A stretch of DNA of 64,000 nucleotides from Chitinophagaceae bacterium. GTDB lineage: Bacteria; Bacteroidota; Bacteroidia; Chitinophagales; Chitinophagaceae. Below the pieces are notes generated by a model. It searched no databases and was not told the origin of the DNA. It saw nothing but the letters and a program-made list of their open reading frames with translations. The DNA lies in NCBI GenBank assembly GCA_019638595.1, contig JAHBTJ010000001.1, positions 248,001 to 312,000 on the forward strand. Reading direction: 5' to 3'. Made by a program: the position numbers and the translations under genes. Of the stretch, positions 17,052 through 26,789 are shown piece by piece (position 1 is the first letter of the stretch; each line of letters opens with the position of its first letter).

Positions 17052-20000
17052 ATGCTTCCAACCAAAACGTATGCTATGGGTATGCTTCGGCATATTCGGT
17101 TGCACAATTCCGTTAGACGCCTGGCGCTGCTGCCATTTTTCCTGCTGTTGGTGTCGCTTCCAATGATGTCCGTTGCAGGACATAACAAAACGGTTGATCT
17201 CAAAAACATTTCCGGTATTGTAAAAGACACAAAAGGCGATCCCGTACCCGGCGCCTCTGTAAAAGTAAAAAGAAAGCCCGGAGGCGTTCAAACGGATGCG
17301 AACGGGCGGTTTACATTAGATGCACAGGAGAATGACGTGCTCGAAATAACCGCGGTAGGATTTAAAGCTGTAGAAATAACAGTAGGTGCACAAACCAGCT
17401 ATGATATTACCATGGAACAGGATTTTTCTGAAATGGAACAGGTGGTGGTAGTAGGTTATGGCACGCAGAAAAAAGTAAACCTTACCGGTGCGGTAGCTTA
17501 TATAGGAGGTGACGAACTGGCAAAGCGTCCTGCTCCTAACGTTCAAAATTTGCTGCAGGGAAAAGTTACCGGCTTGCAGGTAACGCAGAGTTCCGGCAAA
17601 CCGGGCGATGATAATGCCCAGATGAGGATACGGGGTGTTGGCACCTTTAGTAGTGCGGGAAGTGATCCGCTGATATTGATTGACGGTGTACGCGGAGATA
17701 TGAGCGCTTTGAACCCCGACGATATAGAATCCGTGTCTGTTTTAAAAGATGCTGCTTCTGCTGCCATATATGGGGCACGGGCTGCCAATGGTGTAATACT
17801 GGTTACCACCAAACGTGGTAAAGCCCGGGATCTTACCATTCAATACCATGGCAATGTTCAGGCACAAAAGGCTACCCGTTTGCCTGATCTTGTAACCAAC
17901 TCTGCGGATTATATGCAGTACTGGAATGAGGCAAATACGAGAAGCGGCTTGCCCACCTATTTCAGTCAGGCAACTATTGATGCATACAGAAACTCCAATG
18001 ATCCTGTAAAGTATCCTAACTTCAATTGGGTAGATCACGTATTCAATACCGCTTATGCACAGGATCATCATCTTGGTATTAGTGGAGGCAATGAAAAAAC
18101 TACTTTTAATCTTGGGCTTGGCTATTTCGGACAAGGAGGAGTTATCAGTATCTATGATCTTAAAAAGTATAACCTGCTGCTTTCGGTAGATACCAAGGTT
18201 AGGGATTGGATCAGTATAGGAGGAAATGTACAACTTACTAAAAGAGATGTTCAACAGGATAATTTTGGCGACAATGATTATGTAATGAGCGCCTATTCAG
18301 GGCCCAATTATACGCCCACTATGACCTTGCCTGATGGTACTACCGGCTATGTGGCCAGGTATAGCAGCAGTATTGGAGAATGGACAGTGAGGAACCCTGA
18401 TGCGCTGATAGCCAGCGGGTTCAGGAAAATTAATACGAACAATGTGCGTGCACAGGTGTATGCAGACATAAAATTGGCAAAAGATTTAACATGGTACACG
18501 AAAGGCGCTGTAGGTTCTACAGACTATTTTAACAAGCGCTTTGAGCATGCGGTGGACAATTATTTTTTTGAAGACGGCAGCTATGCGCACAACAATGCGG
18601 TTTGGCAGGAAGGCGTGCGTGAGACGATGTCGCAGAATTTTGAAACAACCCTGTATTCCACTTTAAATTATAAGAAAACGATTGCCGAAGTACACAACCT
18701 GAATGCATTGCTGGGTTATAACCAGGAATCTAATTACTACAGGGATATGAGCGGTTCAAAAATCACTTTTCCTACCAATAGTATTTCGGAGCTAAATGCC
18801 GGTGCGGCGCTTGGTCAAAGCACGGGCGGCACTGCCAATGAATGGGCGATCCAGTCGTTCTTTGGCCGCCTGAATTATGATTTTAAGGGTAAATACCTTT
18901 TCGAAGCGAATGCAAGATATGATGGCACGTCAAGGATCGCTCCCGAAACCAGGTGGGGATTCTTTCCTTCGTTGTCAGCAGGTTGGAGAATTTCTGAAGA
19001 ATCTTTCCTGCGGGATGCGAACTGGACGGATAACCTGAAGCTTCGTGCCTCATGGGGACAATTGGGCAACCAGAATGTTGGTTTGTATCCTTATCAGAAT
19101 GTGCTGTCCAATACGTCTTATCCCTTTTCATCACTGGAGCCCGGTGTACAGTTAACCCGGTTGGTGGATCGTACTTTAAAATGGGAAACTACTACAGTTA
19201 CCGACTTTGGCATTGATTACAGCCTGAAAAACGGGTTGATCTCTTTTACGGCAGACTGGTTTGATAAAATTACTGATGGTATTCTTTACCAGATACCGGT
19301 GCCTGCAAGTATTGGATTGTCTGCACCTACTGTTAATTATGGCAAAATGAAGAATACGGGCTGGGAGTTTGAGGTAGGTCATCGTAACAGGATTGGCGAA
19401 TTGGACTATAACGTAAACTTTAACTTCTCTACTTTTAAGAATAAAGTACTGAGTGTAAAAAGTCCTTCATATAGTAACAGGGTAATTAAGGAAGGATTAC
19501 CCTTCAACTCTTTTTATCTTATAGAGATGGATGGAATATTTCAGGATCAGGAAGAAATTGACAAAGCACCCGCACATCCTTTCAATCCTAAACCGGGTGA
19601 TCTCCGTTTCAAGGATGCAAATGGAGACGGTGTAATAGATGCAAAGGACAGGGTAGTGGTAGATGGCGCTTATGCTAAGTTTTATTATGGCGGTAGCTTG
19701 AACCTGTCGTGGAAGAACTTTGATTTTACTGCTTTTTTGCAGGGTGTTGAAGGAACTAAGGTATATGTAGGTGGGGTGCATATGGCATGGGGGTACGCTC
19801 CTTTTGCGCAGGGCTCTTCACCAACAAAGGATTTTGTAAAAAACAGGTGGACACCGGAGAATCACTCTAATACTACACCCGCTATGTTTGAGCAAACGTA
19901 CAAGCCGATCAATGGCACACCCAGTACCTATTGGTTGTTGGACGCTTCATACCTGAGGTTAAAAAATATTGCATTGAGCTATGGATTTCCTGGTTCGGTT

Positions 20001-20168
20001 GCCCGTAAAATAGGGCTTAAATCCTTGCGTGCATACGTATCGGGAGATAATGTAATTACCATTACAAAATATCCCGGTGCTGATCCTGAGCGCTCGTGCG
20101 ATGGTTGCAGGTTCAGTATATACCCTCAGATAACGACCTATACCGTAGGTGTGAAAGCTTCTCTTTAA
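17052..20168 (+). CDS. SusC/RagA-type TonB-dependent outer membrane receptor
   Basis: A 1038-aa receptor for energy-dependent import of glycan fragments. After a hydrophobic signal (about residues 19-42) comes a carboxypeptidase-regulatory-like domain (ISGIVKDTKGDPVPGASVKV, about 54-130). Then come the SusC hallmark VVVVGYGTQKKVNLTGAV (about 133-150), a plug domain with IRGVGTFSSAGSDPLILIDGV and VLKDAASAAIYGARAANGVI (about 225-250), and a long beta-barrel ending TTYTVGVKASL. Length is normal. Two further in-frame ATGs (codons 9 and 11) precede the signal peptide, so the exact start is uncertain. It is paired with the SusD gene 136 bases downstream and divergent from an AraC regulator. Confidence 0.96.
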   Translation: MLPTKTYAMGMLRHIRLHNSVRRLALLPFFLLLVSLPMMSVAGHNKTVDLKNISGIVKDTKGDPVPGASVKVKRKPGGVQTDANGRFTLDAQENDVLEITAVGFKAVEITVGAQTSYDITMEQDFSEMEQVVVVGYGTQKKVNLTGAVAYIGGDELAKRPAPNVQNLLQGKVTGLQVTQSSGKPGDDNAQMRIRGVGTFSSAGSDPLILIDGVRGDMSALNPDDIESVSVLKDAASAAIYGARAANGVILVTTKRGKARDLTIQYHGNVQAQKATRLPDLVTNSADYMQYWNEANTRSGLPTYFSQATIDAYRNSNDPVKYPNFNWVDHVFNTAYAQDHHLGISGGNEKTTFNLGLGYFGQGGVISIYDLKKYNLLLSVDTKVRDWISIGGNVQLTKRDVQQDNFGDNDYVMSAYSGPNYTPTMTLPDGTTGYVARYSSSIGEWTVRNPDALIASGFRKINTNNVRAQVYADIKLAKDLTWYTKGAVGSTDYFNKRFEHAVDNYFFEDGSYAHNNAVWQEGVRETMSQNFETTLYSTLNYKKTIAEVHNLNALLGYNQESNYYRDMSGSKITFPTNSISELNAGAALGQSTGGTANEWAIQSFFGRLNYDFKGKYLFEANARYDGTSRIAPETRWGFFPSLSAGWRISEESFLRDANWTDNLKLRASWGQLGNQNVGLYPYQNVLSNTSYPFSSLEPGVQLTRLVDRTLKWETTTVTDFGIDYSLKNGLISFTADWFDKITDGILYQIPVPASIGLSAPTVNYGKMKNTGWEFEVGHRNRIGELDYNVNFNFSTFKNKVLSVKSPSYSNRVIKEGLPFNSFYLIEMDGIFQDQEEIDKAPAHPFNPKPGDLRFKDANGDGVIDAKDRVVVDGAYAKFYYGGSLNLSWKNFDFTAFLQGVEGTKVYVGGVHMAWGYAPFAQGSSPTKDFVKNRWTPENHSNTTPAMFEQTYKPINGTPSTYWLLDASYLRLKNIALSYGFPGSVARKIGLKSLRAYVSGDNVITITKYPGADPERSCDGCRFSIYPQITTYTVGVKASL

Positions 20169-20304
20169 CCAGGCCCATAACATATTATGAAATGAGCATA
20201 AAAAAACAGGTATGTGTATATTAAAATTGATCAATATTTTTTATGTGAATTCCATCCACGCTATTGGCGGACAAGTTGGGGCTAAAATCAATAAAAACAA
20301 ACAC

Positions 20305-21801
20305 ATGAAAAAGCTATTCAAAATAGGTGTAATTGCTGCATTGGCGATACAAACAATTTCCTGCTCGAAATTTCTTGATAAAAATCCTCTTGATCAAATT
20401 TCAAGTGAAACATTCTGGAACAATCAGAAAGAGGTAGATATGGCGCTGGCCGGTGTATATGCCAGGATACTGACCGGAACTTTTGACCACAATACCATGT
20501 TCTGGGATGTATTGGGAGGAGATATCTGCGCCAACCAGGGTGCAGATGTGGTGGCTTTGGGTCAGGGTCTTATCGAGGCTACATCGGGAGGTATTGTATC
20601 AAACATATACTCACAGTGTTACCAGGGAATAAGCTCCTGTAACTTCTTTCTTGAGAACGTTGACCGTGCGCCTGTTTCAGATGAGATTAAAACACGTTAT
20701 AAAGGGGAAGTGCTGTTTTTGCGCGCTATGTTTTATTTTACCTTAACGGAGTTCTATGGAGGCGTTCCGGTATATACCAAGCTGGTTACCATAGATGAAG
20801 CTAAAGTTAAACAAAGCTCCAAATCTGAGGTAGTGGCGCAGATACTGGCTGACCTGGATGTTGCTATTAACAGTTTGCCTAATACAGCTTATAATGGACA
20901 TGCGGTAAAAGGATCTGCCCTGGCATTGAAGGCAAAAGTGCTGTTGCACAACGAGCAATGGGGCCCTGCCGCCGCCGCTGCCCAGCAGGTAATAACGGAT
21001 GGTAAATTCAGCCTGTTCAACAATTACCGTACGTTGTTTCTGGCTATTGGTCAAGGTGGTAATCCCGAGATCATGATGTCCGCACAATATCTCAATCCCG
21101 ACAGGTCAGCTACCGGTCCCGATATTCAGTTTGCCTGGCATGGTACGATCAACCCGCGCGGAGAACTGGTAAATGACTATGAATGTACCGACGGGCAGCC
21201 TATCACAACATCTCCCTTGTATAATTCATCCAACTGGCGCCTCAATCGCGATCCAAGATTGCTGATGACCATTAAAGCGTTTGAAGATAAAGTGATCAAT
21301 TCATCAGGTGTTGAAATGGGATTCAACTACAATGCCCAGTCAGGAACAGGATATGAGCCGGTAAAAGGGTTGAACTGGGATGCGCTCCCTGTTGATTACA
21401 GTACCCGGAGCGAACAGGATTGGGTGCTGATGCGTTATGCCGAGCTTTTGCTGATTTATGCAGAAGCTAAAAATGAAGAAAGCGGGCCGGATCAAAGCAT
21501 ATACGATGCCATTAACCAAATTCGGGCCAGGCCGGGTGTTAATATGCCTCCTATATCTACCGGGTTATCAAAAGAACAAATGCGTGAACGTATAAGGCAT
21601 GAAAGAAGAATAGAGCTGGCATTGGAAGGCAAAAGATACTGGGACATTAAGCGATGGAAAACTGCCCAGACTTATATTCCAACATTGGTAGATCCCGGCG
21701 GAGCCCAACGTAAGTTTGATGCGTCCAAGCATTATCTATTTCCTTTCCCGCAAAGTGAAATAGATACGAACCCGAGCCTTGAACAAAATCCCAATTACTA
21801 A
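20305..21801 (+). CDS. SusD/RagB-type glycan-binding surface lipoprotein
   Basis: The partner lid of the upstream SusC. I chose the ATG at 20305 because it begins the lipoprotein signal MKKLFKIGVIAALAIQTISC (lipobox Cys20); the frame is open further upstream but codes no plausible leader. SusD features include KFLDKNPLDQISSETFWNN, the helical TPR-like core (VLFLRAMFYFTLTEFYGGVPVYT) and the C-terminal ELLLIYAEAKNE, INQIRARPGVNMP, RIRHERRIELALEGKRYWDIKRWK and LFPFPQSEIDTNPSLEQNPNY. The length, 498 aa, is typical. A strong terminator follows, which partly separates the pair from the catabolic operon. Confidence 0.96.
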   Translation: MKKLFKIGVIAALAIQTISCSKFLDKNPLDQISSETFWNNQKEVDMALAGVYARILTGTFDHNTMFWDVLGGDICANQGADVVALGQGLIEATSGGIVSNIYSQCYQGISSCNFFLENVDRAPVSDEIKTRYKGEVLFLRAMFYFTLTEFYGGVPVYTKLVTIDEAKVKQSSKSEVVAQILADLDVAINSLPNTAYNGHAVKGSALALKAKVLLHNEQWGPAAAAAQQVITDGKFSLFNNYRTLFLAIGQGGNPEIMMSAQYLNPDRSATGPDIQFAWHGTINPRGELVNDYECTDGQPITTSPLYNSSNWRLNRDPRLLMTIKAFEDKVINSSGVEMGFNYNAQSGTGYEPVKGLNWDALPVDYSTRSEQDWVLMRYAELLLIYAEAKNEESGPDQSIYDAINQIRARPGVNMPPISTGLSKEQMRERIRHERRIELALEGKRYWDIKRWKTAQTYIPTLVDPGGAQRKFDASKHYLFPFPQSEIDTNPSLEQNPNY

Positions 21802-21833
21802 AACAAGCGTTCAGATAGCAGTTGATTTTGGAT

Positions 21834-21874
21834 GGCGGCTTTTATAGCTCCATAGCTAAAAAGCCGCCTTTTTT
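21834..21874 (+). terminator. Intrinsic terminator after SusD
   Basis: The arms are GGCGGCTTTT (21834-21843) and AAAAGCCGCC (21859-21868). An inner TAGCT/AGCTA pairing and a run of six T (21869-21874) follow. It has the classical form of an intrinsic terminator. Confidence 0.8.
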
Positions 21875-21937
21875 ACAACATTCGTTATCGTTTACCGAAG
21901 TGTCTCTGCCTAACGGGTAGCCCATAAAATAATACGC

Positions 21938-24412
21938 ATGAAAGAAAAGTTATCATTCGTGGTCTTCTGTTTATGTTTACTTGCCTGTGACCAACAGAAA
22001 GATGTTTCTTTTTCATCGTATGAACAGGCAAAAAAACACACCCTGCGCTATGATAAGCCTGCGGTTGATTTTTTTGAAGGCGCTTTGCTGGGCAATGGTG
22101 GTATGGGTGTGGTTGTAACAACAAGACCGGACGGTATTATGCTGTACTTCGGCCACAACAATGTATGGGATATACGTATTGCTGAAAAGCACAGGGAGGA
22201 GATCGGCACCTTTGATTATGTATTTGACAAAGTGAGCAAAATACCCGATACGCTCAAACTGTTGACCGATGATCCCTGGTACAAAAAATACAGTACCATG
22301 GCCCAGGAAAATTATCGCCAGCCCTATCCAAGGCCGTTCCCCTGCGGTTCCGTCCTGTTGGGATTTGACAGGCGAGATGCAGAACTGTTGGGGCATTCCC
22401 TCGATATCTCTAACGGGTTGTGTGAAGTATATATGCTGGATAAGAAAAAAAACAGGATAAAGCTCCAGGTGTTTACAGATATGGAGAAAGACCGGCTATG
22501 GATGCAGTTGGTGGATGACCAGGGGAACAAGGTTCCCAATATTTTTAAAAGGCTGAAGGTGATGCCCGACCCTTCTACTCCCCCGGAATTTCCCGCTTAT
22601 ACCAGTGATGAAATATTGCAGGAAGGTACGCTGTCGTTCAGGCAAACGCTGCCCTCCCGCGAGCCTGGTGAATACGATAAGGAAAAAAGATATCCGAAAG
22701 ACAAGGCTTTCCGTTTAACGGCAAGCAGCAACCTGGATCTGAAAAAAACAGACAGGATAAACTGGGATGGCAATAATGAAAAAATGCAAACGCTGGAAGC
22801 CGCTTTTGAAGACGGGGGAAAAGAACTGGTTGTGAGCGTTCAACTGGAAGAAGGGATAGATTCTTTAGTATCCGGCCAGGTAAAGGTACAACGCCCTGGT
22901 TTTGATGCTTATCTTGCATCCAGGTCTGCTTCAGAAGAATCCTGGAAAAATTACTGGTCAAAATCCGGTGTTCAGTTGAGCGATCATTTCCTGGAAGAAA
23001 TATGGTACAGGAATTTGTATTTTTTTAATTGTGCAGCTAAAGACGGCGCCACTACTCCGGGGTTGTTTGCCAATTGGAGCTTTAACAAAATCGGTACTGC
23101 CTGGCATGGCGATTACCATATGAACTATAACACACAACAACCTTTCTGGATGACTTTTTCCAGTAATCACCTGGAAAAAAACCTCCCCTATGTTAATCTC
23201 ATCGAATTACTGATGCCTGTAAGCCGCACATGGGCGCAGGAGTATTATAAATTGCCCGGTGCTTATTTCCCGCATTCGGCATACCCCGTTGAAATGACAA
23301 TGAACCCCTATCCTGTGCCGCATTGGGGTTGGGAAATATGTGAAACACCCTGGTCTGTACAGGGGTTATGGTGGCATTACCTGTATTCTGCAGATACGGT
23401 TTATCTTAAAACCAGGGCCTATACACCTATAAAGGAAGCAGTAGAATTTCTTGTAGCGTATATGAAGCGCCCGGAAGCCAGGGGTGGCTCCAGGTGGAAC
23501 GATGATAAGTATCATATTTTCCCCACTATACCCCCGGAGCTGTATGCGCTGCGCCCGGGCTTTAAATACAATTATGACTGTAATGTAGACCTTACACTTA
23601 CAAAATTTGTATTCAATGCATTTATCAACATGGTGGATATACTGGGAACCCATGAACCTGACCAGGAACTGGTAGCGGATGTAAAAGATATTTTAGGCAA
23701 TTATCCCGATTACCCGACTGCCCGGTCAGAAAAATACGGGGAGGTATTGGTTTCTGTGCCCGGGGAGCACGACCAGGTAGTATATAATGTTCCTTCTCCT
23801 TTAATGAATGTTTTTCCGGGTGAAGACCACGGATTGCATTCCGGCGATTCTATCATGCAAATATTGAAAAATACTTATTATAACCAGCAAAACGAAGGCG
23901 GGAACGACCTGGTGTTTATCAACCTGCAGGCTGCAAGGCTTGGACTGCTGGATATAGAAAGCTTTAAAAGGCATGTGCGCTATTCACTATTGCCAAACGG
24001 AACCGCAACAGATAAAGTAATGCAGGTACACGGGCGGTATAGAGATCATACGAAATATGACTATATGGCCGCTATGGGTATCTGGTTTGAAAACTTTGCC
24101 CTGCCGGTAGTAATTAATGAATGCTTCATTCAAAGCTATAATGGTATAATCAGGCTTTTCCCTAATTGGGATATTACGAAGGATGCGGCATTTTTTAACC
24201 TGCGGGCTGTAGGAGCTTTTCTTGTAAGCGGTTCGGTTAAAAATGAGAGGATGCATATATCCATATTCAGTGAAAAGGGCGGTAAGCTGAAAGTGTATGC
24301 CCCCTGGGGGAAAAGCGGTACAATAAAGCAGGGAAACAAAAAAAGCAATATAACCAATGAGCTGATCGTAATTGATACCGTTGCAGGAGAAACTATAGAG
24401 CTGGAAAAGTAA
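21938..24412 (+). CDS. GH95-like (alpha/alpha)6 glycosidase-fold lipoprotein
   Basis: An 824-aa lipoprotein (lipobox LLAC, Cys17). After an N-terminal beta-sandwich region (GALLGNGGMGVVVTTRPDGIMLYFGHNNVWD), a (alpha/alpha)6 domain carries GTAWHGDYHMNYNTQQPFW, in which the N-Y-N pair fits the Asn-x-Asn water-activating pair of GH95 fucosidases. FPTIPPELYALRPG supplies a candidate general-acid Glu. The GH95 Asp motif (QIDGNFG) is replaced by ENFALPVVIN, so the catalytic base is unclear. Probably an alpha-L-fucoside- or galactoside-type hydrolase or a divergent relative; substrate not predictable. It is the first gene after the SusD terminator and heads the operon. Confidence 0.7.
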   Translation: MKEKLSFVVFCLCLLACDQQKDVSFSSYEQAKKHTLRYDKPAVDFFEGALLGNGGMGVVVTTRPDGIMLYFGHNNVWDIRIAEKHREEIGTFDYVFDKVSKIPDTLKLLTDDPWYKKYSTMAQENYRQPYPRPFPCGSVLLGFDRRDAELLGHSLDISNGLCEVYMLDKKKNRIKLQVFTDMEKDRLWMQLVDDQGNKVPNIFKRLKVMPDPSTPPEFPAYTSDEILQEGTLSFRQTLPSREPGEYDKEKRYPKDKAFRLTASSNLDLKKTDRINWDGNNEKMQTLEAAFEDGGKELVVSVQLEEGIDSLVSGQVKVQRPGFDAYLASRSASEESWKNYWSKSGVQLSDHFLEEIWYRNLYFFNCAAKDGATTPGLFANWSFNKIGTAWHGDYHMNYNTQQPFWMTFSSNHLEKNLPYVNLIELLMPVSRTWAQEYYKLPGAYFPHSAYPVEMTMNPYPVPHWGWEICETPWSVQGLWWHYLYSADTVYLKTRAYTPIKEAVEFLVAYMKRPEARGGSRWNDDKYHIFPTIPPELYALRPGFKYNYDCNVDLTLTKFVFNAFINMVDILGTHEPDQELVADVKDILGNYPDYPTARSEKYGEVLVSVPGEHDQVVYNVPSPLMNVFPGEDHGLHSGDSIMQILKNTYYNQQNEGGNDLVFINLQAARLGLLDIESFKRHVRYSLLPNGTATDKVMQVHGRYRDHTKYDYMAAMGIWFENFALPVVINECFIQSYNGIIRLFPNWDITKDAAFFNLRAVGAFLVSGSVKNERMHISIFSEKGGKLKVYAPWGKSGTIKQGNKKSNITNELIVIDTVAGETIELEK

Positions 24413-24473
24413 ATAAAGTAAGTAATATTGTTTCGGCCCTTAGCTTAAGGCGTGGAATTTGAAATTAACTATT

Positions 24474-25613
24474 ATGCAGTTGCCCTTGGCAGATATTATT
24501 GTGTTGGAGTTTTGCCAGTATTTGTCTGGCCCTTGCGCGGGGTTAAGGCTGGCTGATCTGGGCGCCCGCGTCATAAAGATTGAACATCCGCTTACGGGAG
24601 AAGGAGGCAGGAAGCTTGCCATTAAAAATATGTGGGTGGATGATGATAATTCACTTTTGTTTAATACCATCAACAGGAATAAAGAAAGCTTTGCAATAGA
24701 CATGGGCAACGCCGGCGATATGGTATGGCTTAAAAAGCTGATCGGTAAAGCACATGTGCTTGTTCATAATTTCCGGCCGGGTGCAATGGAAAGGAAGTTG
24801 TTAGGGTATGAAGATGTGGTGAAGTTAAATCCTTCGATCGTGTACGCACAAATATCAGGTTATGGAGAAGCAGGTCCCTTGCATAAAAAGCCCGGGCAGG
24901 ATCTTTTGGTACAAAGCCTGTCGGGGCTGACTTATACTACCGGAAGTGCTTCTGATATTCCTACAGCCTTAGGTTTAGGCATTGGTGATTACCTGTGTGG
25001 CAACCAGGCGGTTCAATTTATTATTGCCGCATTAATAAAATCAAAAAAAACAGGAAAAGGAACTTTGTTGCAGCTCAGCTTGCTGGAATCCCTCATAGAT
25101 TTTCAATTCGAATTTTTTACCACTTATTTTCAGAGCCATAAAATGCCGCAAAGAGCAGGCTTTAATAATGCACATGCGCTGCTGAGCGCGCCGTATGGCA
25201 TCTATAAAACATCCGATGGATATATTGCTATCGCCATGGTACCCATCCGGCAACTGAATAAAATCCTGCAGAGCAAGGCGCTGGAGCAATACGATGAGCA
25301 GGATTGTTTCCGGAAAAGGGATGAAATAAAAAAGCGGATCGCAGAAAAGATCGCTACCAATACCAGTCAGTACTGGTTGCAGAAAAGCAAAGAGCTGGAC
25401 CTTTGGGTGATGCCCGTATTAAACTGGAAGGAAATGAGCGCAACCGCAGGGTATAAGGTACTGGACATGGAACAAACCATTAAACTGCCGGGGAACAAAG
25501 CTTTCATCACAACAAGATGCCCGGTCCGCATAAATGGCAGGATTTTAAAATCTGGTAAAGCTGCACCGCAGGTGGGCGAAAATAATGCAGGGATTAAAGC
25601 ATCATTGAGCTGA
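24474..25613 (+). CDS. Class III CoA-transferase (CaiB/BaiF family), copy A
   Basis: The family moves CoA between carboxylic acids through an aspartyl-anhydride intermediate. The 379-aa protein starts at ATG 24474 (MQLPLADIIVLEFCQYLSGP). Family motifs include GPCAGLRLADLGARVIKIEHP, NRNKESFAIDM, HNFRPGAMERKLLGY and YAQISGYGEAGP. GLGIGDYLCG places an Asp at the catalytic Asp position (about residue 170). It is followed by FQFEFFTTYFQ and RCPVRINGRILKSGKAAPQVGENN. The signal-less protein should be cytoplasmic. It lies 61 bases after the GH95-like gene and 4 bases before its paralogue. The substrate acid is unknown. Confidence 0.93.
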   Translation: MQLPLADIIVLEFCQYLSGPCAGLRLADLGARVIKIEHPLTGEGGRKLAIKNMWVDDDNSLLFNTINRNKESFAIDMGNAGDMVWLKKLIGKAHVLVHNFRPGAMERKLLGYEDVVKLNPSIVYAQISGYGEAGPLHKKPGQDLLVQSLSGLTYTTGSASDIPTALGLGIGDYLCGNQAVQFIIAALIKSKKTGKGTLLQLSLLESLIDFQFEFFTTYFQSHKMPQRAGFNNAHALLSAPYGIYKTSDGYIAIAMVPIRQLNKILQSKALEQYDEQDCFRKRDEIKKRIAEKIATNTSQYWLQKSKELDLWVMPVLNWKEMSATAGYKVLDMEQTIKLPGNKAFITTRCPVRINGRILKSGKAAPQVGENNAGIKASLS

Positions 25614-25617
25614 TTTT

Positions 25618-26763
25618 ATGGATAAACTGTTAGACAACATACTGGTGGTAGATTTCAGTCAGTTTTTATCGGGGCCAAGCACGAGTTTACGTTTAGCAGA
25701 TATGGGGGCACGGGTGATAAAGGTTGAAAAGCCTGTAACGGGAGATATTTGCAGAACACTGTATGTTTCAGACGTTATGCTTGAAGGAGGAGAGTCTACT
25801 ATCTTTCACGCGATCAACCGCAATAAAGAAAGTTTTGTAGCCGATTTAAAAGAAACCGCATCGCTGGAATCTGTAAAGAAGCTGCTGAATCATGCAGATG
25901 TTATTGTACACAATTTCAGACCCGGGGTTATGGAGCGGCTGGGACTGGACTATGAAAAGGTAAAAGTAATGAATCCCGGTATCGTGTACGGAGAGATCAG
26001 CGGGTATGGCCAGGAGGGTGAATGGAAGGATCTTCCCGGGCAGGATCTCCTGGCACAGGCTGTTTCGGGTATTACTTATTTAACAGGTAGCGGGGAAGAG
26101 GCTCCTGTTCCTATGGGAGTGGCAGTAGCGGATATTATTGCCGGTACGCATCTTACCCAGGGAATATTAGCAGCGCTGTTTCAAAGAATGCGCTCGGGAG
26201 AAGGCAGCCTGATCCAGGTAAGCATGCTGGAAAGCTTACTTGATTTTCAATTCGAAGTATTGACCTGCTTTCTGAATGATGGGAATGATTTACCGGTTCG
26301 CAGCAAGGTTAACGGCGCCCACGCATATATAGCAGCGCCTTATGGAATTTACCAGACTGCCGATGGCTATCTTGCCATAGCAATGGCGCCTGTTACAAAG
26401 CTGGCTGATTTGTTACAGGTGAATGCATTATGCGGTTATACAAATCCCCAGGACTGGTTTAACAAAAGAGATGAAATAAAAGCCATTCTTGCAAAAGCCC
26501 TCTCAACAAAAAGTACGGCACACTGGCTTGCCATACTGGAGCCGGAAGATATATGGTGTGCGGATGTGTATGATTACGACCGGCTGATAGTAAGCGAAGC
26601 CTATAAATTATTAAAGATGGAGCAGTGGGTAACCTCCAACGGCTTAAAGGTAAAAACAACGCGCTGCCCGGTAAGAGTAAACGGAAAATCGTTAACAAGT
26701 CCTAAAGGAGCCCCTTCCCTGGGTGAAAACAGCAGGGAAATTGAAGATGAATTTGATCTCTGA
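25618..26763 (+). CDS. Class III CoA-transferase (CaiB/BaiF family), copy B
   Basis: A 381-aa paralogue of the gene just upstream, sharing the same order of motifs: FSQFLSGPSTSLRLADMGARVIKVEKP, NRNKESFVADL, HNFRPGVMERLGLDYEKVK, GEISGYGQEGEWKDLPGQDLLAQ, then MGVAVADIIAGTHL with the catalytic Asp retained. Both copies keep Asp, so either two activities or an A/B heteromer is possible. The gene lies 4 bases after copy A, indicating co-translation. It is soluble with no leader. The family includes formyl-CoA:oxalate, carnitine, citramalate and benzylsuccinate CoA-transferases, so the acid cannot be named. Confidence 0.93.
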   Translation: MDKLLDNILVVDFSQFLSGPSTSLRLADMGARVIKVEKPVTGDICRTLYVSDVMLEGGESTIFHAINRNKESFVADLKETASLESVKKLLNHADVIVHNFRPGVMERLGLDYEKVKVMNPGIVYGEISGYGQEGEWKDLPGQDLLAQAVSGITYLTGSGEEAPVPMGVAVADIIAGTHLTQGILAALFQRMRSGEGSLIQVSMLESLLDFQFEVLTCFLNDGNDLPVRSKVNGAHAYIAAPYGIYQTADGYLAIAMAPVTKLADLLQVNALCGYTNPQDWFNKRDEIKAILAKALSTKSTAHWLAILEPEDIWCADVYDYDRLIVSEAYKLLKMEQWVTSNGLKVKTTRCPVRVNGKSLTSPKGAPSLGENSREIEDEFDL

Positions 26764-26789
26764 TAACTAAATATAAATAGTGTACAAAT

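Noticed and set aside
20212-20304. Extended N-terminus of the SusD at 20305
   Set aside because: The extra residues contain no signal and would hide the lipobox, so the later ATG was chosen.
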